Origin: Punica granatum
Taxonomy: Eukaryota > Streptophyta > Magnoliopsida > Myrtales > Lythraceae
Assembly (NCBI RefSeq): GCF_007655135.1
Contig: NC_045128.1
Location: 744,001 to 808,000, forward strand
Direction: 5' to 3'
DNA: 64,000 nucleotides
Below are positions 1-14,715 of the stretch, in pieces. Both the position numbers and the translations under genes were made by a program. A model generated the notes under the pieces. It did not search any database. It saw only the letters and a program-made list of their open reading frames with translations, and was not told where the DNA came from. How positions within the stretch are numbered: position 1 is the first letter of the stretch; the number at the start of each line of letters is the position of its first letter.

Positions 1-702
1 ATGAAGGAGAACGTCTTGTCATACGGTAGGCTGTCCAATCAGAATCACAGTAGGCGGTGATGGACAAGGACAATGGTCTTTGCAGTAAGATACCACTTTC
101 CAAACTCTGTTTAAGGTACCAAAAAACTCGAATAGTTGCCTCTCAAAGTACTTGTTTCGGCCTCTGCATAAATTGGGACAAAATATGAACTGGGTAGCTC
201 AGTTCTAGCCACGTGATGGTGAGGTAAATCAACTTTCCGACAAGACTATGATAACACGATGGATTTGACAAGTCCTCTCCCGAGTCCGAGTTGATTCGAA
301 GGTGTTACTCCTTTGGGAAGGCAGCTGGCCGAGCCCCAAGCATCCCAGCTTCCTACAAAATGTCAAGAGTATACTTTTTTTGATAGAGGAACAAGTAGTC
401 AGATTGTCGAGCCACCTCAATCCCCATAAAATATATGAGTTTGCCCAAATCCTTTATGCTGAAACAATCATCCAAATATTGCTTGAACTTGGCACAATGA
501 ATAGGGTCGAGCCGACAGATCAAACTCTTTTATCAAGTCTTTCGTTAGGTCTATTTCGCTGGTAGATGGGCTCTCATCATTCCCTTGGTGGGTCGTGGAG
601 TCCATATTACTTGATGGCCATATTACTTGATGGACTGGATACTAATAGGGTCGAGCCTCCTTCATTGGATATCGCCGCTTCAATACATCCCATTGGATTT
701 CC

Positions 703-2969
703 CTAGTTAACTTGTTTTCCACGAGCCGAGTTTGATTCAATCAGAGCACTTTGATTTCCATCCCGTGAAACAAAAATTTCCTCGGTATCGAGGTCATACA
801 ATTTACATCCCTTCTGACCATATGGATATCCCATGAAAATACAACGAGGTGCCCTACTCTCAAATTTATCAGTAGGCTTAGGTCTCTTTGAAGCATAACA
901 CAAGCAACCAAATACCTCAAGAAGATCAAGTCGTAGTGGCTTTTGAAATATAATCTCAACTAGAGTTTTTTCCGACAATACGGGCGTAGGTGTGTAATTA
1001 ATCTAATATGTTGCTGCAAGTACGCATTCTCCCCATAATTTAATCGGTAGATGTGCATCAAAACGCAAAGATCGTGCCATCTCTAACAAGTGTCGATGTT
1101 TTCTTTCCACATGCCCATTTTGTTGTGGCATGTCTACACAAGATATTTAATGAACTATCTCGTTTGCATAATAAAAGTCACGCATGGCTTTAGAAGTGAA
1201 CTCTCGACCATTATCAGATCGAAAAACCTTAATCGATTTTTCAAATTGATTCTTTATCATATTGTATAAGCCAACCTCGGACTTATAAATTTCGATTTTA
1301 TCATTCATCAAATAAACCCAAACACACCGGCTATGGTCATCACAAACAAATTTATTAGCTGACTTTATTGAAACACCAGGATTTGAGTGTAGGACTTTAC
1401 TGGACAGGTGACCCGAGCGTTTATGCCACAAAACATAATCATTCTTGTTTACGGCCATGTGAGCAGACGAAGATGGTTCCTGCTTGAGCCAATACACCCG
1501 CCTCTATAGCTCACCCATTCCAATCATTCTCCCCGTGGCCCGGTCCTTTAATTCACAAGATCTAGAATAAAATGTCAATATGCAATCAAGGTCCACCAAC
1601 AACCTCCCAGCTAATATCAGGTTACAATCAAGGCCGGGAATAAATAATATGTTCTTTATGACAAAATTGGGTAAACAAATATTTCCACTTTTGGTGGCAA
1701 ACACGGACTTGCCATAAAGAATACCAATTGAGATCATGTGTGTTAGCTTCTTCACGTCCGAGAGTAATCCAACGTTCCCTGTCATGTGCATTGATGCACT
1801 CATGTCTGAGACCCAATCTGTAAAATAATTAGATGAAATAACATTATCGGCTATTTGCTCTGACGGGACTGCACGGTCACCAAAGATTGTGACCAGCTGA
1901 CTAAGCTGATCCTCTGATATTCCCGTGATTTTGATGTTCCTTCCATGGACAAAATGATGTGTTGTAGATGCAGGGGCATGATGAGCAGTCGCCTTGCCTG
2001 AGGACTACCCCTGATCTATTTCAGTTGATGCGAACTGAGCCTTGTGCCCTCTTTGGCCATTAGTATTTTTGCCCATAATACTGCTTTGATGAATTCCCTT
2101 GCTTGGACCAGCTTCCTCCCTTTCCTTTGAAATCACAATCTGCAAGATATCTGTGAAGCTTCCAACATTCTAACCTTTGATGCTTGGTTTTTCCACAATA
2201 GTCGCATTGGATTCTGGGCCCTCTCGCTTGTGTTCTATCACTTGCATGATAAGCTGAAGACTCCCAAGTGTTCGTTATGCCCTCCTCGAGTCATCAATCA
2301 ATGTAACTCCTCATCTGCCACTTGTGCAAAATCTCTGTTTAGAGAAGGTAAAGGGTCCATATCCAGGATTTGGGACCGTGTCGTCGCAGAGATTTCCGAG
2401 TCGAGCCCCATCAGAAACTGGTGGAGTTTCTCGATCTCCTTGTTCTTAGCCATCTGGTCTATAGCTCCACAAGTGCAGCCACCACAAATGCACTCAGCTG
2501 TCTCAAGATAGCCTTCTAGCTCATCCCAAAGGGATTACAGGCTCGAGTAGTAGTCGATTACCTGTTGTCCCGATTGCTTTAGATTCCATATACTTGTCTT
2601 GATCTGTTGAATTCGAGGAGCATTGCCTTGTGCAAACTGTTGCTTAATTTCATCCTCTATCGTCTTGGCATTGCTGGCATGGACGGCTGCTCCTTGTAGG
2701 CTCCTATCGAGTGAATTAAAAATCCATGAACAGATCATGAAATTATTGATCTTCCACAACCGATTCTCGGGGCTCATCAGATCGGGTTGCTTCAACGAGC
2801 CATCGATGAATCTGGTCTTGTTCTTAGCCTCGAGCACTCTAAGCATCGCCTTCGCCCATGTGTGGTAGTTCTGTCCATTGAGAACCACAAGGACGAGGGC
2901 TATGCCAGAGTTGTCTGAGGGACTCACGAAGTAGGGCGAAGTCACATCAATCACTTTCTTATCCGACAT
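703..2969 (-). mobile_element. Decayed Ty1/copia LTR retrotransposon (gag-protease-integrase remnant)
   Basis: Reading on the minus strand, 2969-2535 encodes a copia-type gag N-terminus, recognisable by 'LNGQNYHTWAKAMLRVL'. 1803-1504 is the protease and downstream region, where 'ASMHMTG' replaces the usual DSGA-x-HMTG; the preceding residues read D-M-S-A, so the catalytic D-S/T-G is damaged. 1497-1147 carries the GAG-pre-integrase motif 'YVLWHKRSGHLS' and the integrase core (CDDHSR, then FRSDNGREF). 978-703 is the end of integrase ('LEVFGCLCYASKRP', 'RCIFMGYP'). The protease and integrase pieces share one frame interrupted by stop codons. Gag is in a different frame, so at least one frameshift exists. 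I found no reverse transcriptase or RNase H, and the sequence after about 700 is not recognisable. The order gag-protease-integrase is that of Ty1/copia. The element is non-functional. Confidence 0.88.
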
Positions 2970-2999
2970 GATTATTCTCTTTTATTTCTCCCTCTCAAC

Positions 3000-3015
3000 G
3001 CAATACCATCTTAAA
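3000..3015 (-). other. Primer-binding-site-like sequence upstream of copia gag
   Basis: On the minus strand, ATGGTATTGCG lies about 35 bases upstream of the gag start codon. It resembles the TGGTATCAGAGC primer-binding site (initiator Met tRNA) of plant copia elements. The start of homology agrees with where the 5' LTR should end. I could not define the LTR limits, and the match is partial. Confidence 0.3.
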
Positions 3016-4022
3016 TTGGACAGTAGGTCGAATTTCAGTAGAGGAACAAATGATGAAAAAGTTCTCTGTATTATTCCTCTTATCATTTACTGTACACTTT
3101 GTGATGCATATATACAGCATTCTGATCATGCATAAGGAATTAGCGTACAAAAGAGAGAAAATAGCAAAAATCATGGAACAGAATCTAGAATGAAAATACC
3201 TTGAAAAGATAAAATTGTCAAAATCTTTCCTAAACTATCAAGATCTCCAATAATCTCAGCCAAAAGGCCGAGAAAGACGTGCTTTCAGATGGTGCGAGGC
3301 CCATTTTTCATTTTTTATTTTAACAAGCCAGCTGCTTCTTCTGGTTTCCTTGTTCTTTCTAGCCTAAGGATAGCTTAGCCTAAATGCTCCTGTATGTTTG
3401 GCGAATGTTTTCTGGAAATCTATCCGGGGAATACAGTTTAGGTCCGGAGGTATAAGAGATTGTCGGAGGTCGGGATCATTTAAAAATATATATATCGAAA
3501 TTCTTATATTACTTCATTCAATTTTTTTTTAAAAAAAGTGACTAGACGAAATCGATAACTTCTCTGAGCAGGAGGTCGGGATGGAGAAGAGACCTTCTGC
3601 TACCAAAAGTCGGACGCCTTGTTTTTTCTTTGTTCCTCAATACACACACGTAAATCACGAAACATTAAAAGCAAAAAGTGGACTCTTGATTCGATTGATA
3701 ATCATCATTTTACGTTTTAAGGAAAGAAAAGAAGAAGACTCTACAAATAAACAATCACGTCGATGTTGAAACTGCTCACGGCATCATATAAACTTAAAAA
3801 CGATATTCACGACCGGAATCTTTCCAAGATTTGATAAATTAAGAGGGAGACTCGAGCAATTAAGCACCAAGCCCGCCCTCAAGATTGTCCATATATCGAT
3901 CAGACCCTGCACAACAGACGTCAACGGACTGGTCTTAGCCTTCATTCTATAGATGGTATGATGAAAAATGAACATTCATGAATGATAATCTAAGCCTGTA
4001 AATAGCACCGCTGAACGATTGC
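3016..4022. other. Intergenic region: probable copia LTR remnant, then 3' flank of EG45-like gene
   Basis: The first part should contain the 5' LTR of the copia remnant, judging by its position. No second LTR copy is visible to delimit it. The rest is AT-rich sequence without a convincing reading frame; the short open frames at 3581-3769 and 3784-3975 show no recognisable domain. The segment next to 4022 is presumably the 3' UTR of the EG45-like gene. Confidence 0.4.
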
Positions 4023-4571
4023 TTACTGTCGAAATTCTACATTGACTGATTCTGCGGAGGAGTTGGCAATAGCTCCGAAGGCCGTGTTTGACAGGACGAG
4101 GGTGGCTCCATCAACCGTGGGCCGCGAAACAGAGACCGGAGCATAATCAAGGATCCTAATCTGTATCATCTGGCCGGGAAAGCAAGTGTTGGCCTCGGAG
4201 GCGCTGATGCACCTGACCAGGTACTGCCTCCCGCACGCCGCCCCGTTGTCCCATATCCCCTCCCCGGCTGCACCGAAGAGGTTGCTAGACGGGAACTGAG
4301 ACGGGTCATTCCCGTAGCATTCCGTCGCTGCATAGAAAGAACAACAAGGGACACCTCATCCAAATTGATAATGAATGGATACTGTGGATTGGTAGTAATA
4401 TATGCATAAATCCATCAAGAAGAGAAGGGACTTACGAACGTATGGAGGGTTGTACTGGGCGGCAGTTCCGACATCGCCATGGCATGTGGAGATGATCTCT
4501 GAAACTGTCAAAAAGACGAGCAGTCCGGGGATCTGCCATTGATGGGTCAACAATTGATCAGTTCTGGGCAT
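4023..4571 (-). CDS. EG45-like domain / plant natriuretic peptide-like secreted protein
   Basis: Two exons on the minus strand: 4571-4436 and 4327-4023, with donor GTAAGT and acceptor TGCAG, giving 146 residues. The N-terminus (residues 1 to about 32) is a signal peptide with the hydrophobic core 'GLLVFLTVSEII'. The mature part starts near 'GDVGTAAQYNPPY' and continues with 'ECYGNDPSQFP', 'IWDNGAACGRQYLVRC', 'TCFPGQMIQIRILDY' and 'DGATLVLSNTAFGAIAN'. This is the single double-psi beta-barrel fold shared with the N-domain of expansins. Family members (PNP/EG45-like) are small apoplastic proteins linked to water and ion homeostasis. They lack the expansin C-terminal cellulose-binding domain, as here. 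The last codons read ...VEFRQ-stop. A GTAAGC directly at the stop could act as a donor, so a slightly different C-terminus is possible. The length is normal for the family. Confidence 0.85.
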
Positions 4572-5466
4572 AATCTTCTAAGGTTTGGCTCGGGAGGGAA
4601 GAAACAAATACTAAGAGGAGATGAGATGAGATGAGATGAGATGAGATGATGCCCCGAACCCTTTACAGGTCAACGAGTTCAAAATATTGAAATTTCGTTA
4701 GAACTTAATTAAATGATTAATTTTATTTTATATATTGCGCACATGCATATGCATATGTCTATATTCATATGAGAGCCTCGAGATTTAAAGAGAGGTGACT
4801 GAGAGCTCGAAGCTGTTTTTCTCTTCTCTGCAGGGTCTTCTTTAGAAATAATGGTCAAGAGGACTCCCCGAGTTCATACGCGTAAGAGGGCCCCCGAGAT
4901 GGCTCGAGTTGATGCGAGCACGGGCATATATCACTCCATAATCCATTCTATACGTCACTGGGAAAACAAGACACATATGGAGTGCATTGCAACTCTTTCT
5001 ATAATAATTATGGGAAAAGGAGATATCGACAATTACGATAAGCAGTGGCTCAATTTTGGACAAGCAACCATCTTACACGTCCATTCTCGACGAATGCGTC
5101 ATACTGATCTAATGGCACCACGTCGGTCGGTTCATTTGATATTCGATTGAGTAATCCACCACGTCTAACAAGTTGCATAACAGAGGTCCCTCTTTTTGAA
5201 GAAATAATTAAATTTACTTCACCTTGGCCTTGTTTCTTATATGACACTCGAAAGCGGAGCACAAGACTATCCAAATTCATTTGCTACTTCGGAATGTTCT
5301 CAGCACCACGGAACACGTACTAGAATGTATTTGCGACTCGTTCCTTCTTCTTCCTTCACTTCTCTCAAAATACGGAGGAGTAAAACTTCCCAAAATTTTA
5401 TCTTCCAGAAGGCTTAATCATCAGAGAGTGAACGATCTAATGATAGGGAGAGACCGCCTCATGACC

Positions 5467-5506
<40 letters not shown>

Positions 5507-6099
5507 GAACGGATAAGACAAGGTTAAATAGACCGATCAAATCACGTATCAATTATTGTACATCCCTTGACCAAAAGCTTTGGGCAAGTTCTTTCCTGGA
5601 AATTCCAGATGGCCCATCATTTGATTGATAGTTGAACCAATTAAAACAGCCTATTAACTGCTTCATCAACTCCTCCCCGCTTTTCTCCATAACTTGTTCT
5701 CCCCGTCTGTCATGGTCCCCCCTCCATTATTTCTTCAGAAAAGTCTCCCCGAGCTTAAAATAAGGCTGGAAAAAGAGACATTGTGAATACAACCAAACGC
5801 ATGAAGTGTCGTGCACTCCCCTTCCATGGTCCATGTTGAAAATTCTTTCATTGCAAGCGATGCGAGATCCGATATCTAAACAAATTGTTCGAGAGAACAT
5901 AAACCCAAAGAGGAATTTATGAAAAGGAGAACATGAAAGGCAACTGAGCATCGCAGCATTGGAATCTACCAGAAACCACAATTAAAACAGGGAACGACTA
6001 CAAGCTGAGCTCGTGTAGATCTCTCACAGAGTAGAGTGCTATGGAGGGAGTTATATAAGTACATTCCTATTAGCAGCAGCAGCAGCAGCTTAAGTTGAT
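4572..6099. other. Intergenic region between the EG45-like and RPT6 genes
   Basis: Contains a GAGAT pentanucleotide run just upstream of the EG45-like start (about 4617-4648), an (AT)n tract at 5475-5502, and the 3' UTR of RPT6 at its right end with a short AGC run at 6073-6088. Open frames occur on both strands at 4851-5280, but none shows a recognisable domain. I see no RNA gene. Confidence 0.4.
5475..5502. repeat. (AT)n microsatellite
   Basis: Uninterrupted alternating AT of about 28 bases, preceded by imperfect ATAC units. Confidence 0.9.
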
Positions 6100-9490
<3,391 letters not shown>

Positions 9491-9527
9491 TGCTCAAGGT
9501 CCTCTGCGTCTGTCAATCGCTGAGTTG

Positions 9528-9560
9528 AGAGAGAGAGAGAAGGGGAGAGAGAGATAAAGG
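9528..9560. repeat. GA-rich tract in RPT6 5' leader
   Basis: GAGAGAGAGAGAAGGGGAGAGAGAG just upstream of the RPT6 start codon. On the RPT6 strand it reads as a CT-rich leader, a common feature of plant housekeeping 5' UTRs. Confidence 0.7.
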
Positions 9561-9689
9561 ACGGGGAAGATCGAAGATGGAAGAAGATGCACCAAACAAG
9601 CAATAAGGCCCCCTCTTCCGTCTATTAAAGGCGGTGGACGGCGGTCGGTCGCGGCCAGCGGGCGGAGTTGAGTTGCGGGTGTTCCTTGA

Positions 9690-9787
9690 TGGGCCAAACA
9701 TGGGCCTCCTCTGTTGGCCCATGGGTTTTTCTCGCTCGTAGCTTTTGAGACTAGTTAGTACTCTTTGGATTGGGCTTATGTTGGGCC
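9690..9787. promoter_or_regulatory. Cluster of five site II (TGGGCY) motifs in the RPT6/H2A.Z divergent promoter
   Basis: TGGGCC at 9690-9695, 9701-9706 and 9782-9787, GGCCCA at 9716-9721, and TGGGCT at 9771-9776. Site II elements are known TCP-factor targets in promoters of proliferation and housekeeping genes, including ribosomal protein, PCNA and proteasome genes. Their position between divergent RPT6 and H2A.Z suggests a shared control region. The motifs are seen; the regulatory role is inferred. Confidence 0.65.
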
Positions 9788-9929
9788 GGGCTTCACGGTG
9801 GAGGACACATCAGTAATTATTTTCAAAATGCAAGGGTGTTCTTGTAATATCATAGCCCGTTTTGCCCCGCCGGGAAGCAAAGGCGCTTCTTTTTTATGGA
9901 CGAGGAGGAGGAGGAGGAGAATTGAGAAG

Positions 9930-10937
9930 ATGGCAGGCAAGGGAGCGAAAGGTCTAACAACCGGCGGCAAGGCCGGAGACAAGGCGGACAAGGACAAAGA
10001 CAAGAAGAAGCCCATCTCCCGCTCTGCTCGTGCTGGCCTTCAGGTGAGTAGCTTGATGAATCTTTCTCCCTCTGTGAGATTCCTCTGCCACTTCTGATTG
10101 CTTAGGTATTTGGGTCCTGCGCTATATATTGGCCAATTTGAAGTAGATTTCCCTGTTCGAAAGATTCCTGAGTTTGTCTGAGTGGGAAAGTTGGGATCTT
10201 GCTGTGAACTGTGTGGGCCTTCTGAAATTTGAGATTTCTCGTTATATCAGAAACAGAAGGGTTCTTGGCGCTTAAGCTGTAGGAATTAGAGGAAGTTACT
10301 GTTTTTTGGGATATCGGGTTGTGTTTCTATGAACTGTTCTGCTTCTGTAAGATGTTGTGATTTGGGATTTGAGATACTTGTGTTACTGGAGACACTTTCT
10401 GGGATTCTGAATGCTGCCTTCCCTCCATGCTCTTGTTTTGCCTATCGATGTTCTTGCGTTCAAGGAGGGAGGGTTAGTGGCTGGAGTTGTTGAACGGACA
10501 AGCTGTGATCCTTCTTCAAGCAAGTTTGGTTATCGAGATTGCCAAATTCTTATATATTGCTTGGGAGCTTTTAGCGTAGGGATTGTATATTTGGTCGATT
10601 CTTTATTTTTCTTGCTCTAAAGGGTTAATGTGCAATGCAGTTCCCTGTTGGTAGGATCCACCGTTTTCTCAAGTTGAGGACCATGGCAAGCGGCAGAGTT
10701 GGGGCCACGGCTGCAGTCTACTCGGCCGCTATATTGGAGTACCTGACTGCAGAAGTCCTGGAGCTGGCTGGAAATGCGAGCAAGGATCTCAAGGTGAAGA
10801 GGATCACTCCCCGCCACCTGCAGCTCGCTATCCGTGGAGATGAAGAACTGGACACCCTCATCAAGGGGACGATCGCCGGTGGAGGAGTCATTCCTCACAT
10901 TCACAAGTCTCTCATCAACAAATCATCCAATGAATAA
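9930..10937 (+). CDS. Histone H2A.Z variant
   Basis: Two exons: 9930-10043 and 10641-10937 (donor GTGAGT, acceptor TGCAG), encoding 136 residues. The lysine-rich N-tail 'MAGKGAKGL...[19 protein letters not shown]' leads into the histone fold '[11 protein letters not shown]'. The H2A.Z-specific features are '[17 protein letters not shown]', '[18 protein letters not shown]', the acidic patch 'GDEELDTLI', and the C-terminus '[16 protein letters not shown]'. There is no SPKK tail (plant canonical H2A) or SQEF (H2A.X). H2A.Z is exchanged into nucleosomes flanking transcription start sites by the SWR1 complex and affects temperature-responsive and inducible genes. The start has a good context and the previous in-frame ATG (9765) would add an implausible leader. 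A GGA trinucleotide run lies in the 5' leader at about 9903-9919. Confidence 0.96.
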
Positions 10938-11656
10938 TGTGATTTAGATTCCAGGATTTTCTCTTTGTTTCTGGTGACCGTCGAGATTAACCTAGTAACT
11001 TTTTTTTTTTGTTGAAACTCAAAGTCAGTTTGTTCAAAATGATAACCTGCGCTTATCAGACATTGTCTAGATTACGCGTACCTTGTTTCTTTGTTCTCTG
11101 TTCTCGTGATCACATATAAAAATAAAAATTACGCGATTATTATTTGCAGCTGTTAAACCTCAGATACGATACGACTCCTTGAATATAACTGCTTATTCTC
11201 TGAACTGAAGCTTCGAAGAAGAAGACTCTGCTAGCAGTTTCAAAGCTAAGTTGGCAATTTGTAGAAGCCACACGCTTCTGGAAGATTCAATGGAAGATGA
11301 ACGTAACACAAGATGCCAGAAACATCATACGTCGGGAATGAATATCAACTGCCGATCACTGATAATAATATAACAAGAGGTCCACAATTCCTAGCTGTCC
11401 CTAGGCAATATAACCCCTTGCACATCGAACTGAAATCAATGAAACTCACCCAGAAGCTAAATTCCTATCTCTGAAGTTAATTATAAAAGAATTGCGACCC
11501 TCTCATGAACTAATCTCCCTACAATTCAGAGAACAGGACACAGTGAATCAGGACATCCCCAAATGAGAAAACGATAAGTTACATGATTCGAGCAGGCAGA
11601 AGAACAATTAAACACCCAGCTGCCTAGGAGCAGGATCAACACCATTTCCAACATCC
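10938..11656. other. Convergent 3' intergenic region (H2A.Z / KCS)
   Basis: Tail-to-tail interval holding the 3' UTRs of H2A.Z and the ketoacyl-CoA synthase. A T-rich tract is present at about 10998-11010. No coding or RNA gene is seen. Confidence 0.5.
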
Positions 11657-13192
11657 TCAAATTAAGGCAACCTTCGGGACAACCACAGGGAACTTATCGA
11701 TCTCATCCATCCAAGGATTCTTCTCTTTCTTGGGGTTAATGGTCCTCAGAGCCCTCCACACTGCGCTGTTGCATTTAAATCCCGAGCCGAAGGCAATTTG
11801 CCATGTCCTGTCTCCCCTCTTAATCCTCCCCTTAGCTTCTGTGTAAGCCAGTTCATACCAGAGAGAGCTGCTCGAGGTGTTTCCAAATCGGTAAAGTGTC
11901 ATCCTTGAAGGCTCCATGTGCCAATCAGAGAGGTGCAGGTTCTTCTCCAGCTCGTCTAGAACTGCTCTCCCTCCCGCATGAATACAGAAATGCTCAAAAG
12001 CTAGCTTAAAGTCAGGAATATAGGGTTTGATCTTCATCTTGAAGAGCTTCTTCCCAACTAAAGTGGCAAAGAAGAGCAATTGTTCAGACATTGGAAGGAC
12101 GAGAGGCCCTAATGTGGTGATGTTAGTCTTCAAGGCATCGCCTGCAACAGCCATTAGGTCCTTTGAGAGCGTCACACCAACCTTCCCAGTGGAATCCTCT
12201 TCTTGTGTAACGCAAGTGAAGCACTTATCATCAGCTCCCTTGTTGGTCCGCACAGTGTGAACCAACTGGTACTTGGACCTCCACCTGTCAGACCTCTTGT
12301 TCGAGAGAAGAATTGCAGCCCCACCCATTCGGAACAGGCAGTTCGAGACAAGCTTTGACCGGTCATTTCCAAAGTACCAGTTTAATGTAATGTTCTCCAT
12401 GCTTATCACCAGCGCATATGAATTTGGGTGAACCTGAAGGAGCTGCTTCGCAAGATCAATTGAGATCAAACCCGCACTACAACCCATTCCACCGAGATTA
12501 TAGCTGACTATATTCCCCCTGAGCTTGTAGTGATTGATCACCATTGCAGATAAAGAAGGGGTAGGGTTAAACAAGCTGCAGTTCACAATTAATATCCCGA
12601 TGTCTTTGGGCTTCACAGCGGTCTTCTCAAAGAGTTCATCAATGGCACCGAACATCACAGCCTCAGCCTCCTTCCTGGCTTCCTTCATAGATGGGTTAGG
12701 AGGGATGTTGAGGACAGCCTCGGGGAGGTAAGTTGAGTCCCCAAGCCCAGACCTTTCCAAGATCTTACGCTGGAAATCAAGACTCTCATCGGTGAAGGCA
12801 CCGATCATCCAAGACTGGTCCATGAAGATCTTCTTGGTGCACTTTCGGGACTCTTCGGGCTTGTAGCACGAGAAGTTGACCAGGTAGACAGGGCGAGGGC
12901 GGGTGAGGAAATAAAGGGTGGACAAGAACACGAGGAGGGTCGAGCAGAGGATGACCGAGATGAGGTTGTACTGGAGGTGGATCCAAAGGTCTAGAATGTC
13001 CTTGAAGGAGAATGTGGAGAGCTGAGCAGCGATGACGGCAACAAGCGGCGTGAGGAAAAGGTACATTCCATGAGTGATCAGGTAATGGTACCCGAGCTTC
13101 ACGTACTTGAGCTTGATCGATTTTTTGAAGTCGGGGAGATTCCGCGACGAAGATTGAGGGACCAAGGGAGTTTCAGGCTTTGCGTCTGCCAT
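11657..13192 (-). CDS. KCS11: 3-ketoacyl-CoA synthase, KCS11-like (very-long-chain fatty acid elongase)
   Basis: Single coding exon, 511 residues. I start at 13192 ([10 protein letters not shown]), because the longer frame to 13306 crosses a probable 5'-UTR intron (acceptor CGACAG at 13216). Two N-terminal membrane segments lie near residues 36-58 and 75-95, followed by the FAE1_CUT1_RppA domain and the ACP_syn_III C domain. The catalytic triad is intact: Cys238 ([10 protein letters not shown]), His405 (FCIHAGG) and Asn438 (RFGNTSSSS). The enzyme condenses malonyl-CoA with long-chain acyl-CoA in the endoplasmic reticulum as the first, rate-setting step of elongation for waxes, cuticle lipids and sphingolipids. 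Overall resemblance and the synteny in this window point to the KCS11 (At2g26640) group. Assignment within the KCS family is less sure than the family itself. Confidence 0.94.
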   Translation of the reverse strand: MADAKPETPLVPQSSSRNLPDFKKSIKLKYVKLGYHYLITHGMYLFLTPLVAVIAAQLSTFSFKDILDLWIHLQYNLISVILCSTLLVFLSTLYFLTRPRPVYLVNFSCYKPEESRKCTKKIFMDQSWMIGAFTDESLDFQRKILERSGLGDSTYLPEAVLNIPPNPSMKEARKEAEAVMFGAIDELFEKTAVKPKDIGILIVNCSLFNPTPSLSAMVINHYKLRGNIVSYNLGGMGCSAGLISIDLAKQLLQVHPNSYALVISMENITLNWYFGNDRSKLVSNCLFRMGGAAILLSNKRSDRWRSKYQLVHTVRTNKGADDKCFTCVTQEEDSTGKVGVTLSKDLMAVAGDALKTNITTLGPLVLPMSEQLLFFATLVGKKLFKMKIKPYIPDFKLAFEHFCIHAGGRAVLDELEKNLHLSDWHMEPSRMTLYRFGNTSSSSLWYELAYTEAKGRIKRGDRTWQIAFGSGFKCNSAVWRALRTINPKKEKNPWMDEIDKFPVVVPKVALI

Positions 13193-13215
13193 TGCTTTCT
13201 TCTTCTCTGCCAAAT

Positions 13216-13586
13216 CTGTCGAGCAACAGATCAATAGGCTAAGGTGAGACAGGAATTTGGAACTACTGCAATCTGTCTTAAATAAAGAAGGACCAGATGA
13301 ATGCAATCAAAATCGGGAATTTACACAATTAGATCAGAGAAGCCTGTCCTGTCCACACAAAATTCCAGAAATGTGGGTCTTTTCCCCCAAACCCATTACA
13401 GTCGACCACTCATCGAAAAGAGGAAAACTTGTTCATCCTACCCTTTACCTCTGTCGCCGTCCACATCAAAAGATCAAGCAAAACAACATTGGATAAGCAA
13501 GCACGAACCTGATCAATTGAGAAAGGACACGAGAAAACGCACAACGGCAAGCGAAATGGGGGCGAGACCCAGATCCAGAAACTGAC
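13216..13586 (-). other. Probable 5'-UTR intron of the KCS gene
   Basis: On the minus strand, CTCCAAG|GTCAGT (donor at 13586) and TGCTCGACAG|ATTTGG (acceptor at 13216) bracket a 371-bp interval just upstream of the start codon. The sites fit plant splice consensus and explain the in-frame but non-conserved 38-residue extension. No transcript data are available here. Confidence 0.5.
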
Positions 13587-13660
13587 CTTGGAGCTCTGTA
13601 TCAGAGTCGCCGGAATCTGGGCGGAGAGGAGTTGAACGCGGAATGTGCTGCTGATTATGG

Positions 13661-13700
13661 GGGGACGGGGACGGGGACGGGGACGGGGACCGGGACCGCA
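13661..13700. repeat. (GGGGAC)n microsatellite upstream of KCS
   Basis: About five to six GGGGAC units. On the KCS strand this is a GTCCCC-repeat leader or proximal promoter. The strand asymmetry (runs of G4) could support G-quadruplex folding on the plus strand. Confidence 0.8.
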
Positions 13701-14098
13701 ATTTTTGAAAGAAGGGGGGGAAGATGAGAAATGAGTTGGACGGAGAAAATGTGGGGAAGTGCCTTCTATTTATTAACGGGGGGGGGGGCTCTGCCTCTGA
13801 ATCGAATCCCATTCGCATAAAAACAAATCGATTTTGGAGATGGCGAAATGCGAAATTGGGCAGACCGGACGCGCTTTTTTATTTGTATATATATGATGAT
13901 ATTTTGGTTCCAATGCGCAGGCGGCGGCGCTCGTTGAGTTTGAATTGAATATTCAAACTCCCTACTTATATCCATCGATGCTGGCAGGATGAGATGAGGC
14001 CGGTCACATTTCACTTTGCAAATACTTACTATTGAATTTTCTTATTTCAAAAATTCAGGGGTAGCAATATTTTATTTCGCTTGTGCAATCATATACAT

Positions 14099-14367
14099 TA
14101 GGGGTGATCGGTTCCGGGTACCATGTATTTTTCACGATATCCAGACCCTACCCTGTAAGGGACAGGTTCCAAAATTTTAAAACCGGACCCTATCATGTTG
14201 AATCATGGAATCGGAACCTACTCGGAACCTGTACTATACCACAGGTTCCGGGTACCCTGTTGGAACCTGTAATTTTTTTTGTTTCGATAAATAAAACCAA
14301 TATGTCACATATATAATCAGTAATCACGCCAAATAGAATATCAACATTGATTTAGATTGATCCACAA

Positions 14368-14416
<49 letters not shown>

Positions 14417-14707
14417 ATCAATTCATCAACAAAATTAAACATTCATAATACGATCTCACACAACAAAGTGTCTCTGTTCTAATTCATTAGAGGAGATAGT
14501 AAATTTACTCTTTTATCTTTTTTATTTTAATAAATAATCGGTTCCGGGTACCCTGTAAGTAGGAATCGGAACCGGAATCGATTTTTACCTGTTCCTAATT
14601 TTAATACTCGGAATCTATCATATTTTCAATACGAGCTACCCGGACCCTACCCTAACGGGTAGATTCTGATCGGTTCGGGGTATATCTGGTACCCGTGCAC
14701 ACCCCTA
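14099..14707. mobile_element. Non-autonomous hAT-type element with perfect 8-bp target duplication
   Basis: The element starts TAGGGGTGATCGG and ends CCGTGCACACCCCTA, so the terminal inverted repeats begin TAGGGGTG on both sides and again share GGGTACC further in. It is flanked by exact 8-bp direct repeats ATATACAT (14091-14098 and 14708-14715), the target duplication length of hAT transposases. Internally it has three direct copies of GGTTCCGGGTACC (near 14110, 14243 and 14538) and inverted relatives, plus an (AT)n tract at 14372-14412. There is no transposase ORF. Length is 609 bp. Confidence 0.88.
14372..14412. repeat. (AT)n microsatellite inside the hAT-type element
   Basis: About 41 bases of uninterrupted AT alternation. 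Confidence 0.9.
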
Positions 14708-14715
14708 ATATACAT

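Noticed and set aside
4023..4028. Possible splice donor CA|GTAAGC at the stop codon of the EG45-like gene
   Set aside because: Family members end at about this residue, and no convincing downstream exon was found in 3784-4022.
4851..5280. Overlapping open frames on both strands (99 and 76 residues) between the EG45-like and RPT6 genes
   Set aside because: No domain, no splice partners and no leader signals. Both strands being open over the same interval is what chance or an old repeat would give.
13193..13306. N-terminal extension of the KCS frame to the ATG at 13306
   Set aside because: The 38 extra residues are not family-like, and a good splice acceptor lies between them and MADAK, so the extension is probably intronic.
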